64,000 nucleotides of DNA, taken from the NCBI RefSeq assembly GCF_003751225.1, contig NZ_RJKE01000001.1:2542001-2606000 (forward strand). The letters are read 5' to 3'. The position numbers and the translations under genes were made by a program. The notes under the pieces were generated by a model. It did not search any database and was not told the DNA's origin. It saw only the letters and a program-made list of their open reading frames with translations. Below, piece by piece: positions 1-7,631 of the stretch. Source of the stretch: Actinocorallia herbida (GTDB taxonomy: Bacteria; Actinomycetota; Actinomycetes; Streptosporangiales; Streptosporangiaceae). Position 1 is the stretch's first letter, and the number at the start of each line of letters is the position of its first letter.

Positions 1-50
1 GCCGGGGGCGCGCGTACGCCTGACCTGCGCCTACTGGCTCCGGAGGCCGT

Positions 51-3000
51 TCAGCACAGGGGATCCGGTCGCCTGGGCGGCGCGACGGGCGGGAGGCGCC
101 AGACATGGAGTTCGTCGCCGATGCCGGCGGAGTAGAGGGCTCTGGTCGGGTCGGCTTCGGGGGCCTCCACGTCGAGGTCGTCGCCGCGAAGGGTGAGGTG
201 GGAGTTCGGATCGTCCGGGTAGAACGCGGTGGTCGTTCCCATGTAGCCGTAGGAGTCGGCTCCGCCTGCCTCGAAGAAGTACTCGTACCGGCCTTCGGCG
301 CGCGCAACCGGGGAGGGCGGCATCGCGGACGGGAGGTCCGCGCGGTTCGCGTCGGTGGACCAGAGGGTGACGGCGCGGGCCGCCGTGGGACACAGATCAG
401 TGAGCCGGGCCAGAGGCGCCTTGGCGGGGGACGGCCTGCCGCGGGTGTCGGTCAGGGTGCAGATCCCCGGTGCCGGGCCGTTGCGCGGACAGGCCCAGAG
501 GTGTCCCAATGATTCGGTGAGCACGAGGTCGGTGTCGTCGGTGAAGGCGCGCGTCCACACCGTGCGGTCGGCTGTCAGGCGGACGTGGATCAGGGTGCCG
601 TCGCGCGCTGCCACGAGGTCGGCGCCCTTGGCGTCGGCGGCGGTCACGGCGAGGAGAGAGGCGGATGGGGAGGGCCGGGACAGGGCGCGAGAGGTTCCGT
701 CCTCCAGGTTCCACAGGACGGCATCGGTGCAGACGCCGTCGCACAGGAGCGCGGCGAGGGAGGATCCGTCCTCGGCGAAGGTCGGCGGCCCGACGGAGAG
801 GTCTTCGGGAGCGTTGAGTACCGCCGCGACGGCGAGGTCGGAGGTGCGGCGGACCTGCGTGTGGCAGCTGTCCCGGGCGCAGACAAGGGTCAGCAGCCAC
901 CGCCCGTCCGGGCTGAAACCCGCGGGCCATTCCATCGGGTCGGCGGGTGCCCGGGTGAGGAGCGCACCGTGCCGTGTCTCGTGGATCTCCAGATCGCCGT
1001 CCGGGTTCAGCAGGGCGAGGCGCGCGCCGGTCCGGTCGAACGGCGGGGGCGGCCCGGAGCGGATCGGAAGGGTGAACGCGGGCTCGGGGACCTCGACGGC
1101 GACGATGGCCCGCGCCGTGCCGAGCAACAGCGTCCACGACGCGATGGCGGCACCGAAGAGGACGGCGAGGTTCCGTGCCGGGTGCCGTCGCGCCCGCCTC
1201 TGCGTCAGGGCCCCACCAGTGCCCGCCCGGGTGGCGAGGTGTGCGGCGAGCAGGGCGTGGCGGAACTCGTGGACGGGCCCGGCCTGCCGGAGGACGCCTC
1301 GCGCGTGGGCGTCGCGCAGGAAGGCGGAGTAGCGCCAGGGGAGGTGCCCGCGCAGCGCCAGCCAGAGCCGGGCCATGACGAAGACCGGCCACACGGACCC
1401 GGAGTTGAAGGCGAGCACGACGGTCAGCGAGACCGCGACGACGGCGAGGGCGGCCGTGATCGTCGTAGGTTCCGCGTCCACGGCGGTCATGACGGCGAAG
1501 AGGATGATGAGGACGGTCGAGACGGTGCCGCCGAGGAAGACGAGGTGGCTCGTGCGGTCGCCGCGCAGGCTTTCCTCGGGGCCTGCCGCGTTCGTCTCGT
1601 CGGCGGGTGCGCTGATCCACCGGCCGATGCCGAACAGCGGGCCGGCGACGGCGAGGGCGGTCAGGGCGGTGCGCGCGTCCTCCGCCAGGTCACCGTTGAA
1701 GGAGGGGAGGGTCCAGGCCGCCGCGACCACGAGGCCGACGGCGAACCCGGTGGCCAGGTGCCGCCAGAGGGCGCGGACACGGAGCGCGGTGCGGCGCGGC
1801 AGCGCCGCGTGCCGGGTGCTGACCCCGGTGCTGAGGACGACCGAGACGAGCACGACGACCCCGACGAACGGGCCGTAGCCGAACCAGCCCTCCCCGTCAA
1901 TCGACGGTTCCATGCCGTCGAGGACCGCGAGGGCCGCGATCAGCCGTTTCGAGGACGCGGCGAGCCCGGGGTGCAGTACCAGGAGCGCCGCCCATCCCAG
2001 CCCCACCCCGGCGAGAGCGACGAACACCGCGCCGACGACCCTTCCCACCCGGCTTCCGGAGCGCGAGTCGGCGGCGGGGCGGGCGATCCGTACACAGTTG
2101 GAGGCCGAGACGGCGGCCAGCGCCAAGCCGCCCAGCAGCGCCACGAAGGAGTAATCGGAGGGGGAGCCGGTGACTTCCCTGTAGTCGGTGGTTCGGAAGA
2201 AGAAGACGGCGACGGCCACACTGGTGAGGAGGATGGGGACGGCCGTCATCAGGGCGATGACCGGGGCGGGGACGAGGGAGGCCAGGCGCCACCAGGGCAG
2301 CAGGGTCGAGCGTTCGGTGGGGCGGGAGCGCTGGGCGAGGAAGGAAAGGCGGCGTTCGGCGCGGGCGGCGTCGGCGGGGGTGTCGTAGGCGGCGGGCAGG
2401 AGGGCGGACAGCAGGTGGTCCCGGACGGCGTCGGCGTCGGGCAGGTCGACGAGGTGGGCGGGGCGGCTGTCGGGGTCCTGGTAGACGCGGCGGGCCAAGG
2501 AGATCATCAGGGGCGTGGACAGGGCCTGGGCCAGCGGGCCGCCGTCCTCCCGCAGGAGGGCGTCGAGGACCGGACGCCAGCGCGCGGCGGCTGTGGGCGA
2601 GTCCCGTTCGGCGAGATAGACGGCGCTGTCGGACGCGCCGACGGGCTCGATCTCCAGCACCGAGGCGCGGGACAGCGGGCCGGAGGAGGCCACGGCTTCG
2701 GTGTAGTCGGCGGTCCGGCAGGTGAGGACGAGGGGCAGGCCGGAGCCTGCCGCGCGGTCGAGGTCGTCGATGGCGGCGGGCAGCAGGGAGCGCGGCATCT
2801 CGTCGAGGCCGTCGAGGATCAGCAGGACTCCGCGGTCGGCGATGTGCGCGGCGGGTGCGCACACGGCCTGGAGGGCCGGGTAGTCCTCGCCGATGCGGCG
2901 GGCGAGCCAGGTCTCGACCCCCTGGGCGGGGTCCCAGTCGCGCGCTGACAGCAGGACCGGGACGGGCGGGGCGTCCTCCAGGAGGGCGAGCAGGAGCAGC

Positions 3001-3473
3001 AGCGCGGTCGTGGTCTTGCCCGCGCCGGGTTCGCCGAGGACGACCAGGGGCCCGTCGGCAGCGTGGAGGGCGGCTGCGAGGTCGGCGGCGGCGGGCAGCC
3101 GCGTGTCGGTGGGCGGGAGGGAGCCGTGGCCGCCGCCGGAGGCTCCGGCGCGGACGTCCGGTGGCGCGGTCCGCCAGCGCAGCCGCAGCGGCCGGGGCCG
3201 CAGCAGCCTGCGCGCCTCGGCCTCGCGCGCCCACTGCGTGCGCACCGCCCGGACGAGCAGCCGCACCGCCTTGTCCGGATCGTCTTCGCTCCGGTCGCGC
3301 CGCGCCCACCGCAGCGTGTGGACTCCGGCCGCGCCGAGCGCCACCAGCAGGGCGAGCACACTCGCGTACTGGTCGGCCTTCTCCAGTCCCGCTTTCCGCA
3401 GAAAGACACCGACGCCCAGAAGACCGGCCACGCAGAGCAATCCGAAAAGGAAAGTCAGGAAGCGACGCCGCAT
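51..3473 (-). CDS. Membrane-embedded NACHT-type NTPase with C-terminal beta-propeller-like region
   Basis: A protein of about 1140 residues starting at the ATG at 3473, which follows an AGGA ribosome site 4-5 bases upstream; the frame extends 13 codons further but those look non-coding. Two membrane segments lie near residues 5-25 and 35-55. A STAND/NACHT ATPase core follows: Walker A GEPGAGKTT at about 147-155 and Walker B LLILDGLDE at about 217-225. Several hydrophobic spans (roughly 400-760) follow, then a C-terminal third with repeated FSPDGRWL-like and WNLEDG-like strands typical of WD40/propeller repeats. NACHT proteins couple ligand sensing to oligomerisation; here the sensor would be a propeller tethered at the membrane. 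The role (signalling, defence, transport control) is not known. Fold confidence is high, function low. Confidence 0.85.
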   Translation of the reverse strand: MRRRFLTFLFGLLCVAGLLGVGVFLRKAGLEKADQYASVLALLVALGAAGVHTLRWARRDRSEDDPDKAVRLLVRAVRTQWAREAEARRLLRPRPLRLRWRTAPPDVRAGASGGGHGSLPPTDTRLPAAADLAAALHAADGPLVVLGEPGAGKTTTALLLLLALLEDAPPVPVLLSARDWDPAQGVETWLARRIGEDYPALQAVCAPAAHIADRGVLLILDGLDEMPRSLLPAAIDDLDRAAGSGLPLVLTCRTADYTEAVASSGPLSRASVLEIEPVGASDSAVYLAERDSPTAAARWRPVLDALLREDGGPLAQALSTPLMISLARRVYQDPDSRPAHLVDLPDADAVRDHLLSALLPAAYDTPADAARAERRLSFLAQRSRPTERSTLLPWWRLASLVPAPVIALMTAVPILLTSVAVAVFFFRTTDYREVTGSPSDYSFVALLGGLALAAVSASNCVRIARPAADSRSGSRVGRVVGAVFVALAGVGLGWAALLVLHPGLAASSKRLIAALAVLDGMEPSIDGEGWFGYGPFVGVVVLVSVVLSTGVSTRHAALPRRTALRVRALWRHLATGFAVGLVVAAAWTLPSFNGDLAEDARTALTALAVAGPLFGIGRWISAPADETNAAGPEESLRGDRTSHLVFLGGTVSTVLIILFAVMTAVDAEPTTITAALAVVAVSLTVVLAFNSGSVWPVFVMARLWLALRGHLPWRYSAFLRDAHARGVLRQAGPVHEFRHALLAAHLATRAGTGGALTQRRARRHPARNLAVLFGAAIASWTLLLGTARAIVAVEVPEPAFTLPIRSGPPPPFDRTGARLALLNPDGDLEIHETRHGALLTRAPADPMEWPAGFSPDGRWLLTLVCARDSCHTQVRRTSDLAVAAVLNAPEDLSVGPPTFAEDGSSLAALLCDGVCTDAVLWNLEDGTSRALSRPSPSASLLAVTAADAKGADLVAARDGTLIHVRLTADRTVWTRAFTDDTDLVLTESLGHLWACPRNGPAPGICTLTDTRGRPSPAKAPLARLTDLCPTAARAVTLWSTDANRADLPSAMPPSPVARAEGRYEYFFEAGGADSYGYMGTTTAFYPDDPNSHLTLRGDDLDVEAPEADPTRALYSAGIGDELHVWRLPPVAPPRRPDPLC

Positions 3474-3550
3474 AGGTTCCTCAGCAGAGCAGGCGCGCCC
3501 CACCGGCACCACGGGTTGTCCTCTTCAGGCCAGCCCCCGTACCCTGCGCC

Positions 3551-3640
3551 CGCGTACGCGACCGCATGGGCGGCGGCGGAGGCCGTGCGCGCGAGCACGC
3601 CGACGGGGACGCTCGTCCGGGTGGCGGAACCGGCGGAGAG
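3551..3640 (+). pseudogene. Remnant of a duplicated NAD(P)-binding (NmrA-like) gene
   Basis: Translated on the plus strand this stretch reads AYATAWAAAEAVRASTP then GTLVRVAEPAESA, which aligns without gaps to AYAEVRAAAEIVRASTL then DWTLVRVAKLTDDA in the intact gene at 4062-4685. At DNA level GTGCGCGCGAGCACG and GACGCTCGTCCGGGT are shared exactly. There is no start codon or Rossmann motif upstream, so only a C-terminal scrap remains. It lies just past the 3' end of the convergent HxlR gene. Confidence 0.7.
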
Positions 3641-3645
3641 CGCCG

Positions 3646-3990
3646 TCAGGTGGTGCGGTGGGGGAAGTCGCCTGATCGTTCCAGGTCGAGGGCGACCTCC
3701 CGGATGGTGTCGACGATCGGGAGGAGGCGGCGGCCGAAGTCCGTGAGGGCGTAGGTGCTCCCCTTCCCTGCGGCGGTCTCCTTGTCGTGGCCGACGATCC
3801 CCGCCTCCTCCAGGCGGCGCAGCCGGTTGGTGAGGGTGACGGCGTTGGCTTTGGGGATCGCCCGGTGCAGGGCGTTGAAGCGGAGCGGGCCCGGTTGGAG
3901 CGTCATGACGATCGCGAGGGTCCACAGGTCGCCGATGACGGCCAGGATCTGCATGCAGCGTGCCGTCTGGGGATCGATCGCCTGTTCCAT
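3646..3990 (-). CDS. HxlR-family transcriptional regulator
   Basis: A 114-residue single-domain winged-helix protein of the HxlR family. It has the expected N-terminal conserved Cys (ARCMQIL, residue 12), the GDLWTLAIVMTL helix, the recognition-helix region NAVTLTNRLRRLEEAGI and the wing GKGSTYALTDFGRRL. The ATG at 3990 faces the NAD(P)-binding gene at 4062 across a 71-bp spacer holding an inverted repeat. HxlR proteins usually repress or activate the divergent neighbour in response to electrophiles or quinones through the conserved Cys. Length is normal for the family. Redox or electrophile control of the neighbouring oxidoreductase is inferred from this arrangement. Confidence 0.9.
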   Translation of the reverse strand: MEQAIDPQTARCMQILAVIGDLWTLAIVMTLQPGPLRFNALHRAIPKANAVTLTNRLRRLEEAGIVGHDKETAAGKGSTYALTDFGRRLLPIVDTIREVALDLERSGDFPHRTT

Positions 3991-4019
3991 GGTGTGCCCG
4001 ATTCTACCCGTGCTATAAG

Positions 4020-4044
4020 TTCTTTAGCGGTAAAGATTCTTTAG
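4020..4044. promoter_or_regulatory. Probable HxlR operator in divergent promoter
   Basis: TCTTTA-GCGG-TAAAGA is a perfect 6-4-6 inverted repeat at 4021-4036, and TTCTTTAG is repeated directly at 4020-4027 and 4037-4044. It sits between the HxlR gene and the divergent gene at 4062 and is far more AT-rich than its surroundings. HxlR dimers bind such sites; binding here is inferred. Confidence 0.6.
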
Positions 4045-4061
4045 TGGATGGGGAGCGATAC

Positions 4062-4685
4062 ATGCGCGTCACGATCTTCGGTGCCACCGGACGGACCGGT
4101 CACCTGCTCGTCCAGCGTGCTCTGGAAGCGGGCCATGACGTCACCGCCTACGCCCGCACGCCCGCCAGGCTCCAGATCGCCCATCCGGCGCTGCGCGTGG
4201 TCGTGGGCGAGCTGGACGACGACGCGGCGATCGGCGAGGCGGTGCGCGGCTCGGACGCGGTCATCGAGGGGGTCGGCTCGGAGAGCGGGGGAACCCGCCG
4301 CGTCGTCGCGGCGATGACGGCCGCCGGGGTGAAGCGCCTGGTGGCGGTGTCCACGTGCAGTGTCCCGGACGCCGGCGATCGCCCCGACCCGGACGTCGAG
4401 GAACTCGTCCGGTTCGTGCGCACCAGGGCTCCGGGCGCCTACGCCGAGGTGCGGGCGGCTGCGGAGATCGTGCGCGCGAGCACGCTGGACTGGACGCTCG
4501 TCCGGGTCGCGAAACTGACGGACGACGCCCCGAGCGGCGCGAGGGCCGGGTACTACGGCCGAGGAGAAATCGGCATGTCGACGAGCCGCGCGGATCTCGC
4601 GGCTTTCCTGCTCGCCCAGCTCACGGACCCGGACCACGCCGGACGCGCCCCGGCGATCAGCAGCCGACCCCGCCTCCCCGCCTGA
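4062..4685 (+). CDS. NAD(P)-binding NmrA/SDR-a-like oxidoreductase
   Basis: A 207-residue atypical short-chain dehydrogenase. The N-terminus MRVTIFGATGRTGHL carries the dinucleotide motif GATGRTG at residues 7-13, followed by a second-strand segment VTAYARTPARL that could contact NADP, and VVGELDD. There is no canonical YxxxK pair, as in NmrA-like and isoflavone-reductase-like sensors, so it may be a redox sensor or a quinone/NAD(P)H oxidoreductase rather than a classical dehydrogenase. The ATG at 4062 follows a GGGGAG ribosome site. It is divergent from the HxlR gene, the usual pairing for QorB/NmrA-type genes. A decayed partial copy lies at 3551-3640. Confidence 0.85.
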   Translation: MRVTIFGATGRTGHLLVQRALEAGHDVTAYARTPARLQIAHPALRVVVGELDDDAAIGEAVRGSDAVIEGVGSESGGTRRVVAAMTAAGVKRLVAVSTCSVPDAGDRPDPDVEELVRFVRTRAPGAYAEVRAAAEIVRASTLDWTLVRVAKLTDDAPSGARAGYYGRGEIGMSTSRADLAAFLLAQLTDPDHAGRAPAISSRPRLPA

Positions 4686-4708
4686 TCTCCGCCTCCCGCG
4701 ACGAGCGC

Positions 4709-5100
4709 CTAGGAGGCGGCCTGGGTGAGGTGGTCGCGGATGGCTGCATAGGCCGGGCGACGGGCGGGGTCGCGGGACATGAGGGTGAGGAGGAGGGGGC
4801 CGAGGACGGGTCCGGAGCGGGCGGGTGGCGTCGGGTCCTGGGTGATGACGGCGGCGATCATGCCGGTTGTCGGTGGCGGCCGAAAAGGGGGTGACGGCCT
4901 CGGCGGCGAAGTAGAGGGTGGCGCCCAGGCTCCAGAGGTCGGCGGAGGGGGCGGAGGTGCGGCCGTGGATCTGCTCGGGGGACATGAAGGCGGGCGTGCC
5001 GATCATCGCGTTCGTGGCCGTCAGGGTGGTGTCGCCCGCCGGCCAGGCGATGCCGAAGTCGGTGAGCTTGACCCGGCCGCGCGCGTCCAGCGAGTTCCAT
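4709..5100 (-). pseudogene. Truncated, frameshifted Ser/Thr protein kinase remnant
   Basis: Reading leftwards from about 5095 the sequence gives LDARGRVKLTDFGIAW (DFG segment), then MIGTPAFMSPEQIHGR (activation loop and APE-like PEQ) and SADLWSLGATLYFA (subdomain IX). At about 4860-4868 the frame shifts by one and continues as MIAAVITQDPTPP, LMSRDPARRPAY and IRDHLTQAAS before a TAG at 4709-4711. This is the C-lobe of a Hanks-type kinase. The ATP-binding lobe and catalytic loop are absent and the 5' end is joined to unrelated TatA-like sequence, so it is a dead gene. Confidence 0.75.
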
Positions 5101-5157
5101 GACGCCGAACACCACCAGCAGAATCAGCACGATCTCGGGCCAACCGAGTGCGGCCAC
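5085..5157 (-). pseudogene. TatA-like N-terminal fragment fused to kinase debris
   Basis: From a GTG at 5157 the frame reads MAALGWPEIVLILLVVFGV, which resembles the single membrane helix of twin-arginine translocase subunit TatA or a TatA-like protein, including the acidic residue after a short polar start. The amphipathic helix that should follow is missing; the frame runs into the kinase remnant. It is interpreted as a truncated gene at a rearrangement junction. The match rests on about 19 residues. Confidence 0.4.
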
Positions 5158-5246
5158 CGCGCAGCCTTCCCGTCGAAGGATCCGTCGGAAGAGTAATAGC
5201 GCGACTATGGGGGACTTTTTGTGGGTTCGCCGGGAAGGCTGCGCGG
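5157..5246. repeat. 16-bp perfect inverted repeat around a 58-bp loop
   Basis: CCGCGCAGCCTTCCCG at 5157-5172 is the exact reverse complement of CGGGAAGGCTGCGCGG at 5231-5246. The left arm begins at the start codon of the TatA-like fragment. It could be a rearrangement scar or mobile-element debris; no transposase is present. Confidence 0.6.
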
Positions 5247-5272
5247 CCGGGCCCGGAGAGGGGCCCGGCCGC
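5243..5272 (-). terminator. GC-rich terminator hairpin of the Rieske/ACAD operon
   Basis: GCGGCCGGGCCC (5243-5254), loop GGAGAG, GGGCCCGGCCGC (5261-5272): a perfect 12-bp stem 24 bp beyond the stop of the last gene of the minus-strand operon. There is no T tract, as is common in actinomycetes. Confidence 0.75.
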
Positions 5273-5296
5273 TTCCACCTGTGGAGTTGTGGGCCG

Positions 5297-6088
5297 TCAC
5301 AGGTGGATGAGCCGGGGGGCGGTGCGCTCCGACCGCAGGAGGGCGCCGGCCTCTCGGCTCAGGTCTTTGGTGCTGCCCAGGAGGCCGTCGAGGACCAGGG
5401 CGCGTTTGATGTGGTGGTGGAGGTCGTGTTCGGCGGTGAAGCCGATGCCGCCCATGACCTGCTGGCAGTGGCGGGCCGCGGTGAGCGCGGCTTCGCCGGC
5501 CGCCGCCTTCGCGAGGAGGGAGGCCAGGTCGTCGGGGTGGGCCGTCGAGGCGATGAGGGCGGCTTCGGCTCCTTCCAGGGCGACCAGGGTTTCGGCGAGG
5601 CGGTGGCGGACGGCCTGGAAGGAGGCCAGGGGCTTGCCGAACTGGACGCGGGACAGGACGTGGGCGCGGGCCAGGGCGAGCATGGCGTGGCCGGAGCCGA
5701 GGAGCCACCAGCCCAGCGCACGGCGGCCCGCCGCCAGGGGCACGGGGTCGGCGCCGGCGGCCGTGCGGAGGGGGAGCGCCGGATCGAGGGCGATGCCCGG
5801 GACGTCGGTCCGCTCCCAGACGACGTGGGCGCGGCCCGTGTAGGGGAGCGGGAGGGTGCCGCCCAGCGGCCGCCCCGCCTCCGCGAGCACCACGTCGTTC
5901 AGGACCGACGCGTGCGCCCCGGTCTCGCCGAGCAGCCGGAACACCGACGGCACGGCGACCTCGGGCAGCTCCGCGAGCAGGTCGGGCCAGCCCAGGTCGG
6001 CCAGGGCCGTGTCCAGGGCGGGCCCGGAGGACGCGGTCATCGTCTTGCGCAGGGTCTCGGCGAGGAGGTCGCGTTCAGCGGCGTCCAT
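5297..6088 (-). CDS. Acyl-CoA dehydrogenase, beta-type (small) subunit
   Basis: A 263-residue protein, well below the roughly 380 of homotetrameric acyl-CoA dehydrogenases, with the N-terminal helical part shortened. The C-terminal domain keeps the FAD-contact motif RVQFGKPLASFQAVRHRLA and a GGIGFTAEHDLHHHIKRA segment, but it lacks the YEGT catalytic glutamate region. This matches the partner subunit of heteromeric alpha2beta2 enzymes such as FadE28-FadE29 of Mycobacterium tuberculosis, which dehydrogenate steroid side-chain CoA thioesters. The ATG at 6088 is 8 bp after the stop of the alpha-type gene, so the two are co-translated. It is the last gene of the operon and is followed by a hairpin. 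The substrate is not known. Confidence 0.85.
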   Translation of the reverse strand: MDAAERDLLAETLRKTMTASSGPALDTALADLGWPDLLAELPEVAVPSVFRLLGETGAHASVLNDVVLAEAGRPLGGTLPLPYTGRAHVVWERTDVPGIALDPALPLRTAAGADPVPLAAGRRALGWWLLGSGHAMLALARAHVLSRVQFGKPLASFQAVRHRLAETLVALEGAEAALIASTAHPDDLASLLAKAAAGEAALTAARHCQQVMGGIGFTAEHDLHHHIKRALVLDGLLGSTKDLSREAGALLRSERTAPRLIHL

Positions 6089-6096
6089 CGTGGCCG

Positions 6097-7191
6097 TCAC
6101 TCCTTTCCGAGGTCGAGCAGGCGGCGGGCGATGATGTTGCGCTGGATCTCGGAGGTGCCGCCGTAGATCGTCGCGGCCCGCGAGTACAGGTACTCCGGCT
6201 GCCAAGGCGACGAGCCCAGCTCCAGGACGCCGGGCAGCAGGTCCCGCGCGGTGTCGAACAGCTTCTGCTCGGCGGTCGCCAGCAGCACCTTGTCCACCGA
6301 CGTCTCCGGGCCGAGCTTCGCGCCCGCGCCGAGCCGCTCCTGGGTGACGTGCGAGCGGCAGCGCGCGGTGTGCAGGGCCAGGTAGGCGGCGCCGAGCGCG
6401 GCGTCGTCGCGGGCGTCGAGGTCGGCCTGGTCGAGGACGCGGTCGAGCCGGGAGAACAGGTGCGCGATCCGGTGCCAGAAGCAGGTGGACCGCTCGTGCG
6501 GGAGCAGGTCCATCGCGAGGCTCCAGCCGTCCCCGGGCCGCCCGAGCATCCGGTCGGCCGGGACCGCGACGTCGTCGAAGAACACCTCGGCGAACTCGTC
6601 GACGCCGTGCATGGTCCGCAGCGGCCGGACGGTGATGCCGGGGGAGTCCATGTCCACGAAGAACGCGGTGATCCCGGCGTGCCCCGGGGCCGTCCGGGTC
6701 AGCAGGACACAGCGTGCGGAGAACTGGGCAAGGCTCGTCCACACCTTCTGCCCGCTGACGACCCAGTGGTCGCCGCGCTGGACGGCCCGGGTCGTCAACG
6801 AGGCGAGGTCGCTCCCGGATCCGGGCTCGGAGAACCCCTGGCACCACTGCTCCCGCCCGCTGAGCAGCAGCGGCACCATCTCCGCCGCGAGTTCGGGCCG
6901 CGCGTAGGAGATCAGCGTCGGCACCAGGACCTCGACCATCGAGTAGATCCCCGGCGCGGCGAGCCCGCGCGTCGCGACCTCCTCGCCGAGGACCGCCCGC
7001 AGCACCGCCGGGCCGCCCAGCCCGCCGACGAGCTCGGGCCAGCCGTACCGCATCCAGTCCGCGTCGAAGAGCGCCCGGCGGACCCGGGCGAGCTGGGCGA
7101 CCTCCGCCTCGAGCGAGTGGTCGGGGCCGGGCGAGAGGTCGTTCTCGGCCAGCCAGGCGCACAGCCCCGACCGGAACTCCGCGATGCTCAC
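6097..7191 (-). CDS. Acyl-CoA dehydrogenase, alpha-type (large) subunit
   Basis: A protein of 364 residues from a GTG at 7191 that overlaps the previous stop as GTGA. It has the FAD/substrate motifs GFSEPGSGSDLASL and GQKVWTSLAQF and a C-terminal IYGGTSEIQRNIIARRLL. Gly occupies the place where Glu is found in YEGT-type enzymes, which is the pattern of large subunits of heteromeric FadE pairs. With the short downstream partner it should form an alpha2beta2 flavoenzyme introducing an alpha,beta double bond into a bulky acyl-CoA (inference from the FadE family). It belongs to the Rieske-amidohydrolase operon transcribed from about 11000. Confidence 0.9.
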   Translation of the reverse strand: MSIAEFRSGLCAWLAENDLSPGPDHSLEAEVAQLARVRRALFDADWMRYGWPELVGGLGGPAVLRAVLGEEVATRGLAAPGIYSMVEVLVPTLISYARPELAAEMVPLLLSGREQWCQGFSEPGSGSDLASLTTRAVQRGDHWVVSGQKVWTSLAQFSARCVLLTRTAPGHAGITAFFVDMDSPGITVRPLRTMHGVDEFAEVFFDDVAVPADRMLGRPGDGWSLAMDLLPHERSTCFWHRIAHLFSRLDRVLDQADLDARDDAALGAAYLALHTARCRSHVTQERLGAGAKLGPETSVDKVLLATAEQKLFDTARDLLPGVLELGSSPWQPEYLYSRAATIYGGTSEIQRNIIARRLLDLGKE

Positions 7192-7631
7192 GCGCTCGAG
7201 TTCTTGTACGCGTGCGGGATCCCCGAGTCGTGGTCCCCGGTGCGGCGGATGAAGGTCATCGACCGGGTCGCCAGCCGCCACCCGTCGGCGGTGCGCCGGT
7301 AGGTGTCGGAGTAGTACCCGATCCGCATGTGGTGGTTGGTGTGGTCGATGAACGCCAGCGGCTGGGTGCCGCTCGCGTCGTCGCCGTCGATCTCCACCAG
7401 GGCGGTGCCGGTGAGGAACAGGCCCTTGGGGGCCGCCGCGACGAGGTCGGGGAACTCGGTCAGCGGGTAGGTGTCGCCGAAGGCGCTGTAGGTGCCGTCG
7501 GGGGTGAACACCGAGACGAGGCCCTCGATGTCGCCCTTGGTGATGGTCACCGCGTACTTGGCGAGCAGCTGCTGGATCGCCACCTGGTCCTCGGTCTCCG
7601 AGGGGCCGGTGGCGGTGGTGTTATCCGGCAA
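7188..7631 (-). CDS. SnoaL/NTF2-fold protein
   Basis: A protein of about 147 residues with the cone-shaped NTF2 pattern: an N-terminal helix QVAIQQLLAKYAVTITKGD, the YSAFGDTYPL strand, then HTNHHMRIGYYSDTYRRTADG and WRLATRSMTFIRRTG. Such folds act as ketosteroid-isomerase-like isomerases, dehydratases, or small subunits of ring-hydroxylating oxygenases. A Rieske alpha subunit lies upstream in the same operon. The probable start is the TTG at 7631, overlapping the amidohydrolase by 11 bp; a GTG at 7583 is an alternative. It overlaps the next gene by 4 bp. An oxygenase beta subunit or a pathway isomerase are both possible. Confidence 0.8.
   Translation of the reverse strand: MPDNTTATGPSETEDQVAIQQLLAKYAVTITKGDIEGLVSVFTPDGTYSAFGDTYPLTEFPDLVAAAPKGLFLTGTALVEIDGDDASGTQPLAFIDHTNHHMRIGYYSDTYRRTADGWRLATRSMTFIRRTGDHDSGIPHAYKNSSA

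Noticed and set aside
585-2948. Long plus-strand open frame of nearly 790 codons opposite the NACHT gene
   Set aside because: It is Gly/Arg/Asp-rich, has no motif or ribosome site, and is the antisense shadow of a well-supported gene in very GC-rich DNA. The same applies to the long frames at 7492-8862, 9094-10479, 12517-14031 and 56269-58329.
5157-5246. Insertion-sequence ends suggested by the 16-bp inverted repeat
   Set aside because: Only 58 bp lie between the arms, there is no transposase and no target duplication was seen.
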